Assembly: GCF_003605365.2 (NCBI RefSeq)
Contig: NZ_QYTU02000001.1
Coordinates: 124,001-188,000 of the forward strand
DNA length: 64,000 bases
DNA from: Siminovitchia fortis
Lineage (GTDB): Bacteria; Bacillota; Bacilli; Bacillales; Bacillaceae_C
Direction of reading: 5' to 3'
Of the stretch, positions 18,004-26,169 are shown piece by piece. Both the position numbers and the translations under genes were made by a program. Every line of letters begins with the position of its first letter. The first letter of the stretch is position 1. A model generated the notes under the pieces. It was not told the origin of the DNA. It ran no database searches and saw nothing but the letters and a program-made list of their open reading frames with translations.

Positions 18004-18198
18004 TTTTCCCCGAATCATCCGTCTGCTTTTTTTAAACGATATCAACAGTGAAAAGGGCACCATTCCAAACCAATTAAACAGGAATGGTGCTTTCATCTGT
18101 TTGCGTTCATACCTCTGCTTCCTTCTTTCGGATTTCGGTGTTTCCAAACGCTGGATCAGTGTCTTGGCCATATATTTCACATAATCATCCGTTGACAT
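17989..18198 (-). CDS. yqzE: YqzE family protein
   Basis: The small product (about 69 residues) begins MSTDDYVKYMAKTLIQRLET and is highly basic, with one hydrophobic stretch (NWFGMVPFSLLISF). This matches YqzE, which sits next to comGG in B. subtilis and is expressed with competence genes. The ATG at 18198 is preceded by AAGGG; an upstream in-frame start at 18234 has no better site. Its 3' end overlaps yqhG. Function is unknown. Confidence 0.82.
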   Translation of the reverse strand: MSTDDYVKYMAKTLIQRLETPKSERRKQRYERKQMKAPFLFNWFGMVPFSLLISFKKSRRMIRGKLSRQ

Positions 18199-18253
18199 CT
18201 TCACACATCCCTTCATTAAGTGAAGTATGTCCAAAACAGATTAAATTGAACCC

Positions 18254-18595
18254 TTACGGCTCTATTTGAGATCCGGGCACAAGCCCTTCCTCTGCCAGAT
18301 CACTCCCTGTTTCTTCCTTCCCGAAAAGCGTGTTCTCCCCATCCTGCCGGTCTGCCTGATCTTTCATCCCTTCCTCCGCCGCGGGCTCCGAATTCTCCTT
18401 AAGCATGCGATTTTCGATTGCTGCCTGTTTTCCCGTGACGAGCTGCCGCCGGATCTCCTTTTTATAAAACTCCCGTATCTCATTTACGTAACTATATTGC
18501 GATACGTAGGACTCTGCTGCACGGCCGACAGCGAATACCGCCACCAGAATGATGATCAATGTGATGGGTAGTACGGAACCGCGTTCACTGAAAAT
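18254..18595 (-). CDS. comGG: ComGG pseudopilin-like competence protein, probable ATT start
   Basis: ComGG is a minor pseudopilin of the DNA-uptake pseudopilus. With an ATT start at 18595 the product (113 residues) begins MFSERGSVLPITLIIILVAV, giving the prepilin-like cleavage context and the whole membrane helix; GGAGG lies exactly seven bases before the ATT. No ATG, GTG or TTG is available in frame until a TTG at 18559, inside the helix. The C-terminal half is very acidic (Glu/Asp-rich), unusual for the family. The gene overlaps comGF by 40 bases and is last in the operon. Confidence 0.78.
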   Translation of the reverse strand: MFSERGSVLPITLIIILVAVFAVGRAAESYVSQYSYVNEIREFYKKEIRRQLVTGKQAAIENRMLKENSEPAAEEGMKDQADRQDGENTLFGKEETGSDLAEEGLVPGSQIEP

Positions 18596-19050
18596 GTTGA
18601 CCCCTCCTCTCTTGGCGGCATCAGAAATCTTGCTTCTTCTTTTGTTCCGTTTAAAAATTCAACATGGATGGCAAGCATGGGTGCTTCTTCCTTCACTTCG
18701 AACTTTCTCACATTTTGCAAAACAACCTCATGCCCCTTATCCTCCACCTGTCTCCTAATATTCCAGCTGTGCCGCTCATATTTTATAGAAATCCTGTTCT
18801 TCAAAAGGTAGATTCTTTCTTTTGAACCACTTCTAAAGCTGTCGGCTGTGCGAAGCTCATCCCTTAGCTGAATGAGGAAGATATTCCATTCAAAATCTTC
18901 CTCCGGGGACAACGAACGGTCAATTGCCGAAAACCAATGGTACATGAGTGGTAAAAGTGACATAATCACAGTGATGATGAATATCGAAAAAATGGCTTCC
19001 AAAAGAGTAAATCCCGATTGCTCAGTCAACACAGTGAGTTTTTTCCTCAT
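18556..19050 (-). CDS. comGF: ComGF minor pseudopilin
   Basis: The product (about 164 residues) has the prepilin signature QSGFTLLEAIFSI, cut by the prepilin peptidase ComC before the phenylalanine, and one membrane helix followed by a soluble domain. It matches ComGF in position and length. The ATG at 19050 is used; a GTG at 19059 is possible. It overlaps comGE by 29 bases and comGG by 40 bases, so translation through the cluster is probably coupled. Confidence 0.85.
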   Translation of the reverse strand: MRKKLTVLTEQSGFTLLEAIFSIFIITVIMSLLPLMYHWFSAIDRSLSPEEDFEWNIFLIQLRDELRTADSFRSGSKERIYLLKNRISIKYERHSWNIRRQVEDKGHEVVLQNVRKFEVKEEAPMLAIHVEFLNGTKEEARFLMPPREEGSTFSVNAVPYYPSH

Positions 19051-19330
19051 AGCCGACACACACTTTCCAATCTCCTTTTTCGTTCTCTTCTATGTTTAGG
19101 TCGAATACGGTATCATGCAAAATAATACGGGCACTCCCCATTGTACCGCCGGCCGCGTGCCTTTCGGCATGTTCGTACATCAGTCTGTAGGCCGTCATCT
19201 CTTTTTTCCCCTCCTTTAAATGGCCGAGCATGTTCGACATGAGCGGAAAAAAGGAGGAAATGACAAGCAATAGAAGGCCAAGCGCAACAATACCCTCCAA
19301 AAAGGTGAAGCCATCCTCATTCCTTAACAA
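19022..19330 (-). CDS. comGE: ComGE minor pseudopilin
   Basis: The product (about 102 residues) has a prepilin motif EDGFTFLEGIVALGLLLL near the N-terminus and a short soluble C-terminal part. It corresponds to ComGE. There is no ATG near the motif; two TTG codons (19333 and 19330) follow GGGGGAGG, and I use 19330. It overlaps comGD by 14 bases. It would act with ComGC, GD, GF and GG in assembling the pseudopilus. Confidence 0.82.
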   Translation of the reverse strand: MLRNEDGFTFLEGIVALGLLLLVISSFFPLMSNMLGHLKEGKKEMTAYRLMYEHAERHAAGGTMGSARIILHDTVFDLNIEENEKGDWKVCVGYEEKTHCVD

Positions 19331-19766
19331 CAAACCTCCCCCTTCCGATATGAAAAGTGAGATCAATCGGATGATCGTCCAGAACGAAGTTCACGACGCC
19401 GAAATGATTGATCGTTCCGTCAGGGGTGATGTGAAACCGAAGCTGGCTCAACGAGCCCCCTGTAATTTTGACAGGGTGCGGAACGTCCCTTATGAAAAGT
19501 ACCCCGCTGGACTCACCTGTGGCAGAATATCGGTTGTCCCCCTTTGAAAAACTGACGGATACCCTTTCCTTCCTATTGATAGCATGGGAATGGGCATGGT
19601 AGAGATCTGCCTTCAGCTGGGAAACGAACATCCTTTTTTGCATCCATTCCATTGCAGGATTCACAGTGATGATCCCGAAGAGAAGGACGGCTGAGACAAC
19701 AGTCAGGACAATTAAAGATTCCAATAATGTGAAACCCCTGTTTGAACGCAGGATGCCCAGTGCCAT
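19317..19766 (-). CDS. comGD: ComGD minor pseudopilin
   Basis: The 149-residue product has the prepilin signature NRGFTLLESLIVLTVVSAV at residues 9-27 and a soluble beta-rich C-terminal part, as in ComGD. It begins one base after the comGC stop region and its 3' end overlaps comGE. It is processed by ComC in B. subtilis and is needed for DNA binding at the cell surface. Confidence 0.9.
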   Translation of the reverse strand: MALGILRSNRGFTLLESLIVLTVVSAVLLFGIITVNPAMEWMQKRMFVSQLKADLYHAHSHAINRKERVSVSFSKGDNRYSATGESSGVLFIRDVPHPVKITGGSLSQLRFHITPDGTINHFGVVNFVLDDHPIDLTFHIGRGRFVVKE

Positions 19767-19767
19767 T

Positions 19768-20091
19768 CTAATTCGACACCTCTTTTACCTCTCCGGTAGT
19801 GGTATCAATTGAAAGGGATTTGCCGTTCGGGCATTTCAAATCTTCATTTTTTAAATATCCCTCTGTTTTTAATTGCTGCACAGTGGGAATTTCTTTGTTG
19901 TCCATCCGATAAGCCTCCACCTGTCCCTGCACCATCTGTTTAAGTCCGTCGCAGCCTTTTTTATTGATATTGGAGCTATGTTTCGTAATGTTCGGCAGGG
20001 CGATCAGAAGCAATACCGTAATGACAAGGAGGACGACCATCATTTCTATAAGAGTAAAACCTTTTTCGTTTTTCCATATTAAATTTTTCAT
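19768..20091 (-). CDS. comGC: ComGC major pseudopilin
   Basis: ComGC is the main subunit of the competence pseudopilus. The product (about 107 residues) has EKGFTLIEMMVVLLVITVLLL and two cysteines (KKGCDGL and DLKCPNG) that form the intramolecular disulfide known from ComGC. The ATG at 20091 follows AAGGAGAG; an ATG at 20115 overlaps the comGB stop (ATGA) and could be used by coupling, adding eight residues before the leader. It follows comGB directly. Confidence 0.93.
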   Translation of the reverse strand: MKNLIWKNEKGFTLIEMMVVLLVITVLLLIALPNITKHSSNINKKGCDGLKQMVQGQVEAYRMDNKEIPTVQQLKTEGYLKNEDLKCPNGKSLSIDTTTGEVKEVSN

Positions 20092-20111
20092 CCAAAAAAC
20101 ACTCTCCTTTT

Positions 20112-21182
20112 TCATATAGAATCAATGACTTCAAACATCGGAAGAAAAATCGAAAGGTAAATGGCAATGACAACCAAGCCGATCAAAGCGAAAACAATAG
20201 GCTGGATGACCAAAAACGCTTTCATGATTTTTTCTTCAAGCCTTTGCAGACAAAATTGGCTGTAAAACATCAGTTCAGCATCAAGCTTCCCATTTTTCTC
20301 TCCATGGGCAACAATGACCATCAGCTCCTCTTCCACAAATCCGAGGTGTGAAACAGCCTCCGAGAATGAATATCCGAAAGTAAGCATCTCTCTTATTTCA
20401 ACTGCGGACTCTTTTAATAACGGATGGAAATCCTGCTTTAGCATGATTTGGATAATCTCGTTGATGGAAAACCCGCTTTTTAATAAGAAGCTCCATTCCC
20501 TTGCCAGAAAGGTTGTTTGATAAAGCCTGTAGTAGGTTCGGACGCCCGGAAGTCCGGAAAAGAACACGGCTCTTTCCAAAGCGGATCTTTTATACAGCAA
20601 CCTGAAAAAAAGAGCGCTCCCGAGAAGGGCTGCACAAATCACGGACAAGGCATAAAGAGGCAGAGTCTGCATCATATGAAGAAATAATTGAAGGATGATG
20701 TTCGGCTTGTATCCCACGGAGTCATAGAACATTTGAAATCGCGGTAAAAGAAGAGTTTGCAGAAGAATACTAACGATGATTAAAACGGCTGCGAGTATGA
20801 TGGGATATTGCAATAGACGGATCAGTTTTCTGCGCTGCTCATCTTTGCGCAGGAGATACTCTCCTGATTCTTTCAATGCAGTGACCAGAAAACCGTGCCT
20901 TTCGGCGAAATAAAGCTGTGTGCATGTCTGATGGTCAAAACCTTCCTTATAAAATACTTCGTAAATCGGCTGGCCCGACTGTAAGGCGTATGTCATGGAC
21001 TGAAACATCACCATACGCCCTTCATTCGTGCGCCCCAGGAAATCAAGAGATTCTCCCAATGTGAAACCCTTACCAAGCATTTCACTGATTTTCGTCAGAA
21101 AAAAACCTTGATCTTTCAGGTTCAGCTTCTTCTCTTTCCTGAAAAATCCACCGGCGATATTCTTCATGAGAGATATATCCAA
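20112..21182 (-). CDS. comGB: ComGB polytopic membrane protein
   Basis: ComGB is the GspF/PilC-like platform protein of the pseudopilus. The roughly 356-residue product has two T2SSF domains with three main hydrophobic helices (near residues 140-165, 185-210 and 325-350). A TTG at 21182 follows AAAGGGG with seven-base spacing; an ATG lies at 21167. Either start overlaps comGA by 86-101 bases, more than is usual. It lies between comGA and comGC as in B. subtilis. Confidence 0.92.
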   Translation of the reverse strand: MDISLMKNIAGGFFRKEKKLNLKDQGFFLTKISEMLGKGFTLGESLDFLGRTNEGRMVMFQSMTYALQSGQPIYEVFYKEGFDHQTCTQLYFAERHGFLVTALKESGEYLLRKDEQRRKLIRLLQYPIILAAVLIIVSILLQTLLLPRFQMFYDSVGYKPNIILQLFLHMMQTLPLYALSVICAALLGSALFFRLLYKRSALERAVFFSGLPGVRTYYRLYQTTFLAREWSFLLKSGFSINEIIQIMLKQDFHPLLKESAVEIREMLTFGYSFSEAVSHLGFVEEELMVIVAHGEKNGKLDAELMFYSQFCLQRLEEKIMKAFLVIQPIVFALIGLVVIAIYLSIFLPMFEVIDSI

Positions 21183-22203
21183 GCGCAATCCCCTTTCTGA
21201 TTAATCTTTTTAATGAGTAGACATAGTCGGCGTCTTTTGGGCCTGTGGATCCCCAAGTCATTCGAATAATCCTTTCCAGCCGCTCCCCTTCCAATATCTC
21301 AAAAACAGCTGCCCGTTTAATCTTATGGGCCCCGGCACAATATTTCGAACATTTGTCTCCGCAAAAAGGGCATAGCAAAGAGACGAGCCGCTGGGCTGTG
21401 ACCCCTATCAAGGTTTGTTCAATTTCCAATGGCTTTATTCCGAATTCCAGAAGCCGGTACACGGCGCCCTCAGCGTTTCGTGTATGCATGCTTGTCAGGA
21501 CGAGGTGTCCGGTCATCGCTGCCCGCACAGCGATCTCAGCCGTTTCGGCATCCCTTATCTCTCCAACAAAAATCATGTCAGGATCATGGCGCAGTACTGC
21601 CTTTAATCCTGCTTGATACGTGATGCCGGCTTTTTCATTGACCTGCATCTGCAAAAACTGGTCGCTCTGCCTTTCTACCGGATCCTCCAATGTAATAATA
21701 TTGCGGTTCAACTCGGATGCACAATACTCCGCGAGTGAATAGATGGTCGAGGTTTTTCCGGATCCTGTCGGGCCTGTGAAAATGAGCATCCCGTGTGAAT
21801 GGGACATCATTGAAATAAGCCGCAGCATGCTTTTGGGAAATAGGGACATTTTTTCAAGGAAAAAAGAGTGATTTTGCGGGAAGATTCTAATAACCAGGCT
21901 TTCTTTGGAGAGTGTGGATGGCAGTGTGGAGATTCGAAGCGCCACGAAAGTATTGCGGGTATGTGTTTGCCAGGACCCGCTCTGAGGCTTTCTTCTTTCT
22001 CCAATATCCATCGAGGCCATGAATTTCAAATGTGATATAAGTCTTTCTCCTGCGATTGGCGGAAGGGTTCCATAGTGGCCCAGCTGCCCGTGGACACGGA
22101 GCTTAACGAGGTAATCCTGACGGCGCGGAATGATGTGGATATCGGAAGCGTTTAGCCGTACTGCCTCTGAAATCAGCAAATCGGCTGTTCTTTCAATTGT
22201 CAT
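21082..22203 (-). CDS. comGA: ComGA traffic ATPase
   Basis: ComGA is the PilT/GspE-type ATPase that drives pseudopilus assembly for DNA uptake. The 373-residue product has the P-loop FTGPTGSGKTSTIY, an Asp box DPVE, Walker B DPDMIFVGEIRD, the His box and a zinc-binding CPFCGDKCSKYC region. It is the first gene of the comG operon. The C-terminal extension overlaps comGB by about 100 bases. In B. subtilis the operon is switched on by ComK; an A/T-tract sequence lies 70 bases upstream. Confidence 0.95.
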   Translation of the reverse strand: MTIERTADLLISEAVRLNASDIHIIPRRQDYLVKLRVHGQLGHYGTLPPIAGERLISHLKFMASMDIGERRKPQSGSWQTHTRNTFVALRISTLPSTLSKESLVIRIFPQNHSFFLEKMSLFPKSMLRLISMMSHSHGMLIFTGPTGSGKTSTIYSLAEYCASELNRNIITLEDPVERQSDQFLQMQVNEKAGITYQAGLKAVLRHDPDMIFVGEIRDAETAEIAVRAAMTGHLVLTSMHTRNAEGAVYRLLEFGIKPLEIEQTLIGVTAQRLVSLLCPFCGDKCSKYCAGAHKIKRAAVFEILEGERLERIIRMTWGSTGPKDADYVYSLKRLIRKGIALGYISHEEYRRWIFQEREEAEPERSRFFSDENQ

Positions 22204-22271
22204 GTATCATGTAACACCACCTTTTAAGTTCTTATTATGATGTATTCGACACAGTCAGTCATTTTCCTGCT

Positions 22272-22289
22272 AAAAAATAAAAATTTTTT
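22272..22289. promoter_or_regulatory. Candidate ComK AT-box region
   Basis: A6-T-A5-T6 gives one AAAN-n5-TTTT-type half of a ComK box, 69 bases upstream of comGA. A clear second AT-box at the expected distance was not found, so this is only a candidate. Confidence 0.25.
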
Positions 22290-22369
22290 AAACGAAGGAA
22301 AATGGGGTAATATATGAAATAACCCTTTCGTTTTATCACGCATTGGACACAATCGGGACCGCGAATATA

Positions 22370-22399
22370 TTTACATTTTTACTGTTTTTCCATTATAAT
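22370..22399 (+). promoter_or_regulatory. Sigma-A promoter of DUF2626 gene
   Basis: TTTACA (22370-22375) and a perfect TATAAT (22394-22399) are 18 bp apart, 41 bp before the ATG at 22441. Confidence 0.7.
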
Positions 22400-22440
22400 A
22401 AGAACTTGATGGAATACATGCTGCAAAGGAGGGATTCTTT

Positions 22441-22686
22441 ATGGATCGCATGTACAGAGTACTAGGTTTTTGGACTGGAATTTTTACTGTTATGTTTTAC
22501 CTTGGTGGAATGGATAAAACCGCTTTACTCTTTCTTGGCCAAACAGGATTCTTTGTTTTGCTTGGCTACTTGAACCTGACAGAACGTATGTATATGTATG
22601 TGTTTGGTGCATACCTCACTGTATTCTTTGCTGGTTTTACATACTATACCCTGTTCCTCATGCCGCCTGGCGGCGGACTGTCGTAA
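22441..22686 (+). CDS. yqgY: DUF2626 family membrane protein
   Basis: The 81-residue product is almost entirely hydrophobic, with three membrane segments (about 5-22, 27-43 and 50-73). It matches the DUF2626/YqgY family of Bacillaceae, of unknown function. GGAGGG lies nine bases before the ATG, and a good sigma-A promoter is upstream. A GC-rich repeat begins five bases after the stop codon. Confidence 0.85.
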   Translation: MDRMYRVLGFWTGIFTVMFYLGGMDKTALLFLGQTGFFVLLGYLNLTERMYMYVFGAYLTVFFAGFTYYTLFLMPPGGGLS

Positions 22687-22690
22687 GAAC

Positions 22691-22840
22691 AAAGGCGCAA
22701 GCGCCTGTTTAGCGACGTACAGACTGGAGCGCTTCTGACGAGATAAAGGAAACACGCGCAGCACAGCGGAGCGATGTTGACTTATCGTAGGAAGAAGCGT
22801 GAAGTCTGCTAGTCGCTAGGCGCTGGAGCCGGACGTAGCA
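22691..22840. repeat. GC-rich intergenic repeat (copy B)
   Basis: This 150-bp block begins AAAGGCGCAAGCGCCTG and ends GGCGCTGGAGCCGGACG. Its reverse complement matches the framework of the longer copy at 7380-7812. Its ends are imperfect inverted repeats (GCGCCT..AGCGAC with GTCGCTAGGCGC). It has no coding content and starts immediately after the stop codon of the preceding gene. Confidence 0.75.
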
Positions 22841-22897
22841 CAAAAAGATAATGAGTTATCGACAACTTAAGCGTTTTATAATTTCCTAAACAAGAAC

Positions 22898-22933
22898 AAA
22901 GAAAGCTTCCGTAAAAATCCGGAAGCTTTCTTT
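22898..22933. terminator. Terminator downstream of yqgX
   Basis: A perfect 14-bp stem (AAAGAAAGCTTCCG with CGGAAGCTTTCTTT) with an eight-base loop. T-rich tails occur on both strands; it serves the minus-strand yqgX and can stop plus-strand reading. Confidence 0.9.
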
Positions 22934-22937
22934 GTTT

Positions 22938-23561
22938 TTATAGATAAGGATTGCTTGTTCTCTCATCCTCAATAGTAGTTGAGAGCCCGTGCCCCGGAAG
23001 GACGATTGTGTGGTCCGGCAATGTCAGCAGTTTACTATGGATGCTGTCGATCAGTGTGGCGTGGTCACCGCCAAGCAAATCTGTTCTTCCGATTCCTCCG
23101 TTAAAAAGGGCATCCCCTGAAAATACAGTTTCTATATCTTTTAAATAGTAGGAAACGCTTCCCGGTGAATGCCCGGGGGTTTCCAGTATTTGCATTGTAA
23201 ACGGCCCGATGGATAAAGTGCCTTCCTCCTGAATAAAGTGATCTGCAGGCTTTCCTGCGATCGGCTGCATCGGGTGACGAGCGGAGCCGTTCAGAGAAGG
23301 ATCCAGCAGCCACTCTTTTTCATTTTCATGTATGTATACGGGAATATTCCAATGGTTCCGTACATCTTCCACTGCCCCAATATGGTCAAAATGCGCATGA
23401 GTGAGACATATCGCCAAAGGTTTAAGTCCTTCCTGTTCAATGTATTCGATCAAACCTTCGCCATTGGCACCCGGGTCAATGACGATACACTGTTTTTCTT
23501 CGTCAAAAAGCAGGTAGCAATTTGTCTGCAGCGGTCCGAGGGGTATTTGTTTCCACTTCAT
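22938..23561 (-). CDS. yqgX: MBL-fold metallo-hydrolase (YqgX type)
   Basis: The 207-residue product is a glyoxalase II-like metallo-beta-lactamase-fold hydrolase. It has THAHFDH (zinc site), ETPGHSPGSVSYY, FSGDALFNGGIGRTDL and LPGHG in the expected order. GGAG lies seven bases before the ATG at 23561, which excludes the ATG two codons upstream. B. subtilis YqgX is described as a bacillithiol/methylglyoxal-type hydrolase; substrate here is inferred only from the family. Confidence 0.9.
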   Translation of the reverse strand: MKWKQIPLGPLQTNCYLLFDEEKQCIVIDPGANGEGLIEYIEQEGLKPLAICLTHAHFDHIGAVEDVRNHWNIPVYIHENEKEWLLDPSLNGSARHPMQPIAGKPADHFIQEEGTLSIGPFTMQILETPGHSPGSVSYYLKDIETVFSGDALFNGGIGRTDLLGGDHATLIDSIHSKLLTLPDHTIVLPGHGLSTTIEDERTSNPYL

Positions 23562-23790
23562 TTGCATGCTCCTTTCACTTCATTTCTAATTAAGTTTACC
23601 ATTAAAATATAGAAGTGAGCTATGGAAAATGGGTAAAAGAGTCAAATAAGGGTAAGCTATATTATAAGTCAAAGAAGTGTCACTTTTGAAACTCGACAAA
23701 CAGGCAAAAAAACTATAAAATATGGAAGAGCCGTATATTTTCATACATAGTCTTTTTATTCCTTAATATATCGGAAGGGAGATTTTATAA

Positions 23791-23958
23791 ATGGGAACAG
23801 CAATCATATTTGGCTTAGTTGCCATTCTTGGCATTTTCGCTTTAATCGGCGCATTAAAAAACAGAAACGTATTGGGATTGATTTTTTCATTCGGTACTGT
23901 GGCAGTGTTTGGCTTCTTCTCAGTCATGACTTTCATCAAATCAGGTTTTCCGGAATAA
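23791..23958 (+). CDS. yqgW: DUF2759 family small membrane protein
   Basis: A 55-residue product, MGTAIIFGLVAILGIFALIG then a short basic loop KNRN and a second membrane helix, ending GFPE. It is the short two-helix DUF2759/YqgW protein found next to yqgX in Bacillaceae. GGAAGGGAG lies nine bases before the ATG. Function is unknown. It is followed by a strong terminator. Confidence 0.85.
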   Translation: MGTAIIFGLVAILGIFALIGALKNRNVLGLIFSFGTVAVFGFFSVMTFIKSGFPE

Positions 23959-23969
23959 CTTGCCCAAAA

Positions 23970-23997
23970 AGCAGGAACCGTACGGTTCCTGCTTTCC
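23970..23997 (+). terminator. Terminator after yqgW
   Basis: A perfect palindrome AGCAGGAACCGT/ACGGTTCCTGCT (23970-23993), followed by TTTCC and preceded by five A (T-run on minus). Confidence 0.85.
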
Positions 23998-24016
23998 TCA
24001 TCTAAATCTATATAAC

Positions 24017-24038
24017 AAAGCTCCCGAATGGGAGCTTT
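24017..24038 (-). terminator. Terminator after lipoteichoic acid synthase gene
   Basis: AAAGCTCCC and GGGAGCTTT form a nine-bp stem with a four-base loop, three bases after the minus-strand stop codon. Confidence 0.8.
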
Positions 24039-24041
24039 TCT

Positions 24042-25931
24042 TTAATCCATATTGTCGCTTCTGTAATCGGATGACTCATAAAATCTCAGCAAATCACCGT
24101 ATATGATTTTATCCGAATATCCGAGCTCCAATCTTGCCTTTTCTTTATACTGTTCACAGAAAGAGGCTTCTGTTGGCTCTTCTGTCTCTTTTGAATAGCA
24201 CGTATTATCGGCGTATACATAATCTTTTGTAACAAAACGGCCATCACGGAAAACTGCAAAATCCCGATGATCATCAGAGAACAGGTCTTCACCGAATTGG
24301 ATGGATTTTTTCGTATCCATTCCAAGCAAGTGTAATATCGTCGGCTTAAGGTCAATTTGGCCGCCTACCTTTGATATCACTTTCCCTTTCCCCTGATCGG
24401 TCACGCCCGGAATATGGATGATCAACGGCACCTGCTGGAGCTGGGCACTGACGAAAGGAGTCACCTCTTTGCCCAAATACTGTGCCATCGCTTCATTATG
24501 ATTTTCCGAGATTCCGTAATGATCGCCATACATGACGATGATGGAATTGTCATACAACCCTTCGTCTTTCAGCTTTTGGATGAACTGTTTGACCGCTTCA
24601 TCCATATATCTGACAGTCTGGAAGTATCGATTCAAGGTGCCGCTTTTTGAATCATATTCATCAATGAACTTGTCTTCATCATCCAATCTGAATGGATGAT
24701 GATTTGTCAATGTGATCATTTTCGTATAAAAAGGTTCCGGCATTTCTTTCATCAGGTCCACTGACTGTTCAAAGAATGGTATATCTTTCATTCCCCATCC
24801 AACCGAAATGTCAGGGGTGATATTGTAGTCCGACGCGGAATAAAAATGATCGTACCCGATGGCTTTGTACATAATATCCCGGTTCCAGAAACTTTTATTA
24901 TTGGCATGCATGGCAGACGTAAAGTACCCTCTGTCTCCCAAGTTCTTTGCGAGGGAATCCATCTCGTTTCCCGAGTGTGTAAAGAAAACTGCCCCGCGGC
25001 TTAGCGGATATAAGGAGTTTTCAATCAGAAACTCCGAATCCGAAGTTTTTCCTTGCCCGGTCTGATGATAGAATTGATCGAAGTAATAACTGTCGTTGAT
25101 AAAATCATTCAAAAACGGAGTTATTTCCTCACCGTACACGTCGTTATTAATGACAAAATTTTGCAGCGACTCAAGCGTGACAACAATTAAGTTCCTGTCT
25201 TCCGCAATTCCGAACATATCTTTATCAGGCTTTACATAGTTGGCCCTTACATAGTTATCAATGTCGACCAGTTCACTGCCGTCAGCCATTGCCCGCTGTG
25301 CGGATGATTTAGACTGGAGAAAAATATCATATAAATGATAATTATATGTGCCGAGGTTTTTCACAAGCATTTCCCTGTCAAATGTCCTTGTCAGAAGCTG
25401 GGGACGTTCCGTTTCTGCCAGTCCGATATTCAGAAAAAGCAAAGCTGCTGCAACAAGGAAATACGCACGGCGTTTCACTTTCTTTACAGGTACAAATTCC
25501 TTGTATTTCCGTTTATATTTGATAAACAAAAACAATAGGATGATATCTATGAAGTAAACGATATCGTACCAATGTATTTCCGTTAATGCACTATCTCCGA
25601 GATCGGCAAAGTTGCTTGTCTGGAATAGTACCGGCAATGTAATAAAGTCGGTAAAGAAACGGTAAAACACCACATTTGCATAAAGGATGAACCCCATTAT
25701 GAAGCTCGTGATGATCACATAGCGATTTCTATTTTTCTCCGAATTAAAGAAGAGCGCGATCCCGAACGCGAACAGCAAAAAGCTCAAAGGATTAATGAAC
25801 AGAATGAGTTCCTGCATGACATTTTCGATTTTAATGTTGAAGCTTGTTTTATAAACGACGTATGTCTTGATCCAAAGCATGACAGCCGCTAAAACCGGTA
25901 GAGAAATTTTTTCAATCTTGAATCTCTTCAA
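24042..25931 (-). CDS. yqgS: Lipoteichoic acid synthase family sulfatase-like protein
   Basis: The 629-residue product has five membrane helices in the first ~190 residues and an extracellular alkaline-phosphatase/sulfatase domain. The catalytic threonine is in HQTGQGKTSDSEF and metal ligands include the glutamate in VVTLESLQ and the MYGDHYG motif. Such enzymes polymerise glycerol phosphate from phosphatidylglycerol into lipoteichoic acid. Its position next to yqgQ-yqgP indicates the YqgS paralogue of LtaS. In B. subtilis glcK lies between it and yqgQ; it is missing here. Confidence 0.92.
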   Translation of the reverse strand: MKRFKIEKISLPVLAAVMLWIKTYVVYKTSFNIKIENVMQELILFINPLSFLLFAFGIALFFNSEKNRNRYVIITSFIMGFILYANVVFYRFFTDFITLPVLFQTSNFADLGDSALTEIHWYDIVYFIDIILLFLFIKYKRKYKEFVPVKKVKRRAYFLVAAALLFLNIGLAETERPQLLTRTFDREMLVKNLGTYNYHLYDIFLQSKSSAQRAMADGSELVDIDNYVRANYVKPDKDMFGIAEDRNLIVVTLESLQNFVINNDVYGEEITPFLNDFINDSYYFDQFYHQTGQGKTSDSEFLIENSLYPLSRGAVFFTHSGNEMDSLAKNLGDRGYFTSAMHANNKSFWNRDIMYKAIGYDHFYSASDYNITPDISVGWGMKDIPFFEQSVDLMKEMPEPFYTKMITLTNHHPFRLDDEDKFIDEYDSKSGTLNRYFQTVRYMDEAVKQFIQKLKDEGLYDNSIIVMYGDHYGISENHNEAMAQYLGKEVTPFVSAQLQQVPLIIHIPGVTDQGKGKVISKVGGQIDLKPTILHLLGMDTKKSIQFGEDLFSDDHRDFAVFRDGRFVTKDYVYADNTCYSKETEEPTEASFCEQYKEKARLELGYSDKIIYGDLLRFYESSDYRSDNMD

Positions 25932-26169
25932 TGCCCTACCTCCCGCTTGCTATATGGTGCTTAATTTACCAATTTATTGAAATACCATGATAGCGCTAAG
26001 AAATATCATAATATGTTTCTTGTAAAAAATCAACTTGCTGCCGTTCGGACAGAGCATCCATACATAGAGTCAGCGTATGCACTATACCCTTACTTTAGAC
26101 GTAATAAACCTCAAAAAAGCTTCGTTCATTTTTCCGATTGAGGTGACATTTTAGTAAAAAGTTGCCCAT
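25932..26169. other. Non-coding gap where glcK would be expected
   Basis: This 238-base AT-rich gap has no open frame or glucokinase remnant that I can recognise. A weak hairpin, ACCTCA (26109-26114) with TGAGGT (26138-26143), may end the yqgP-yqgQ transcript. Confidence 0.4.

Noticed and set aside
22683-22842. Possible small RNA or tRNA in the GC-rich block
   Set aside because: No cloverleaf or tRNA motifs; it is a copy of the repeat family.
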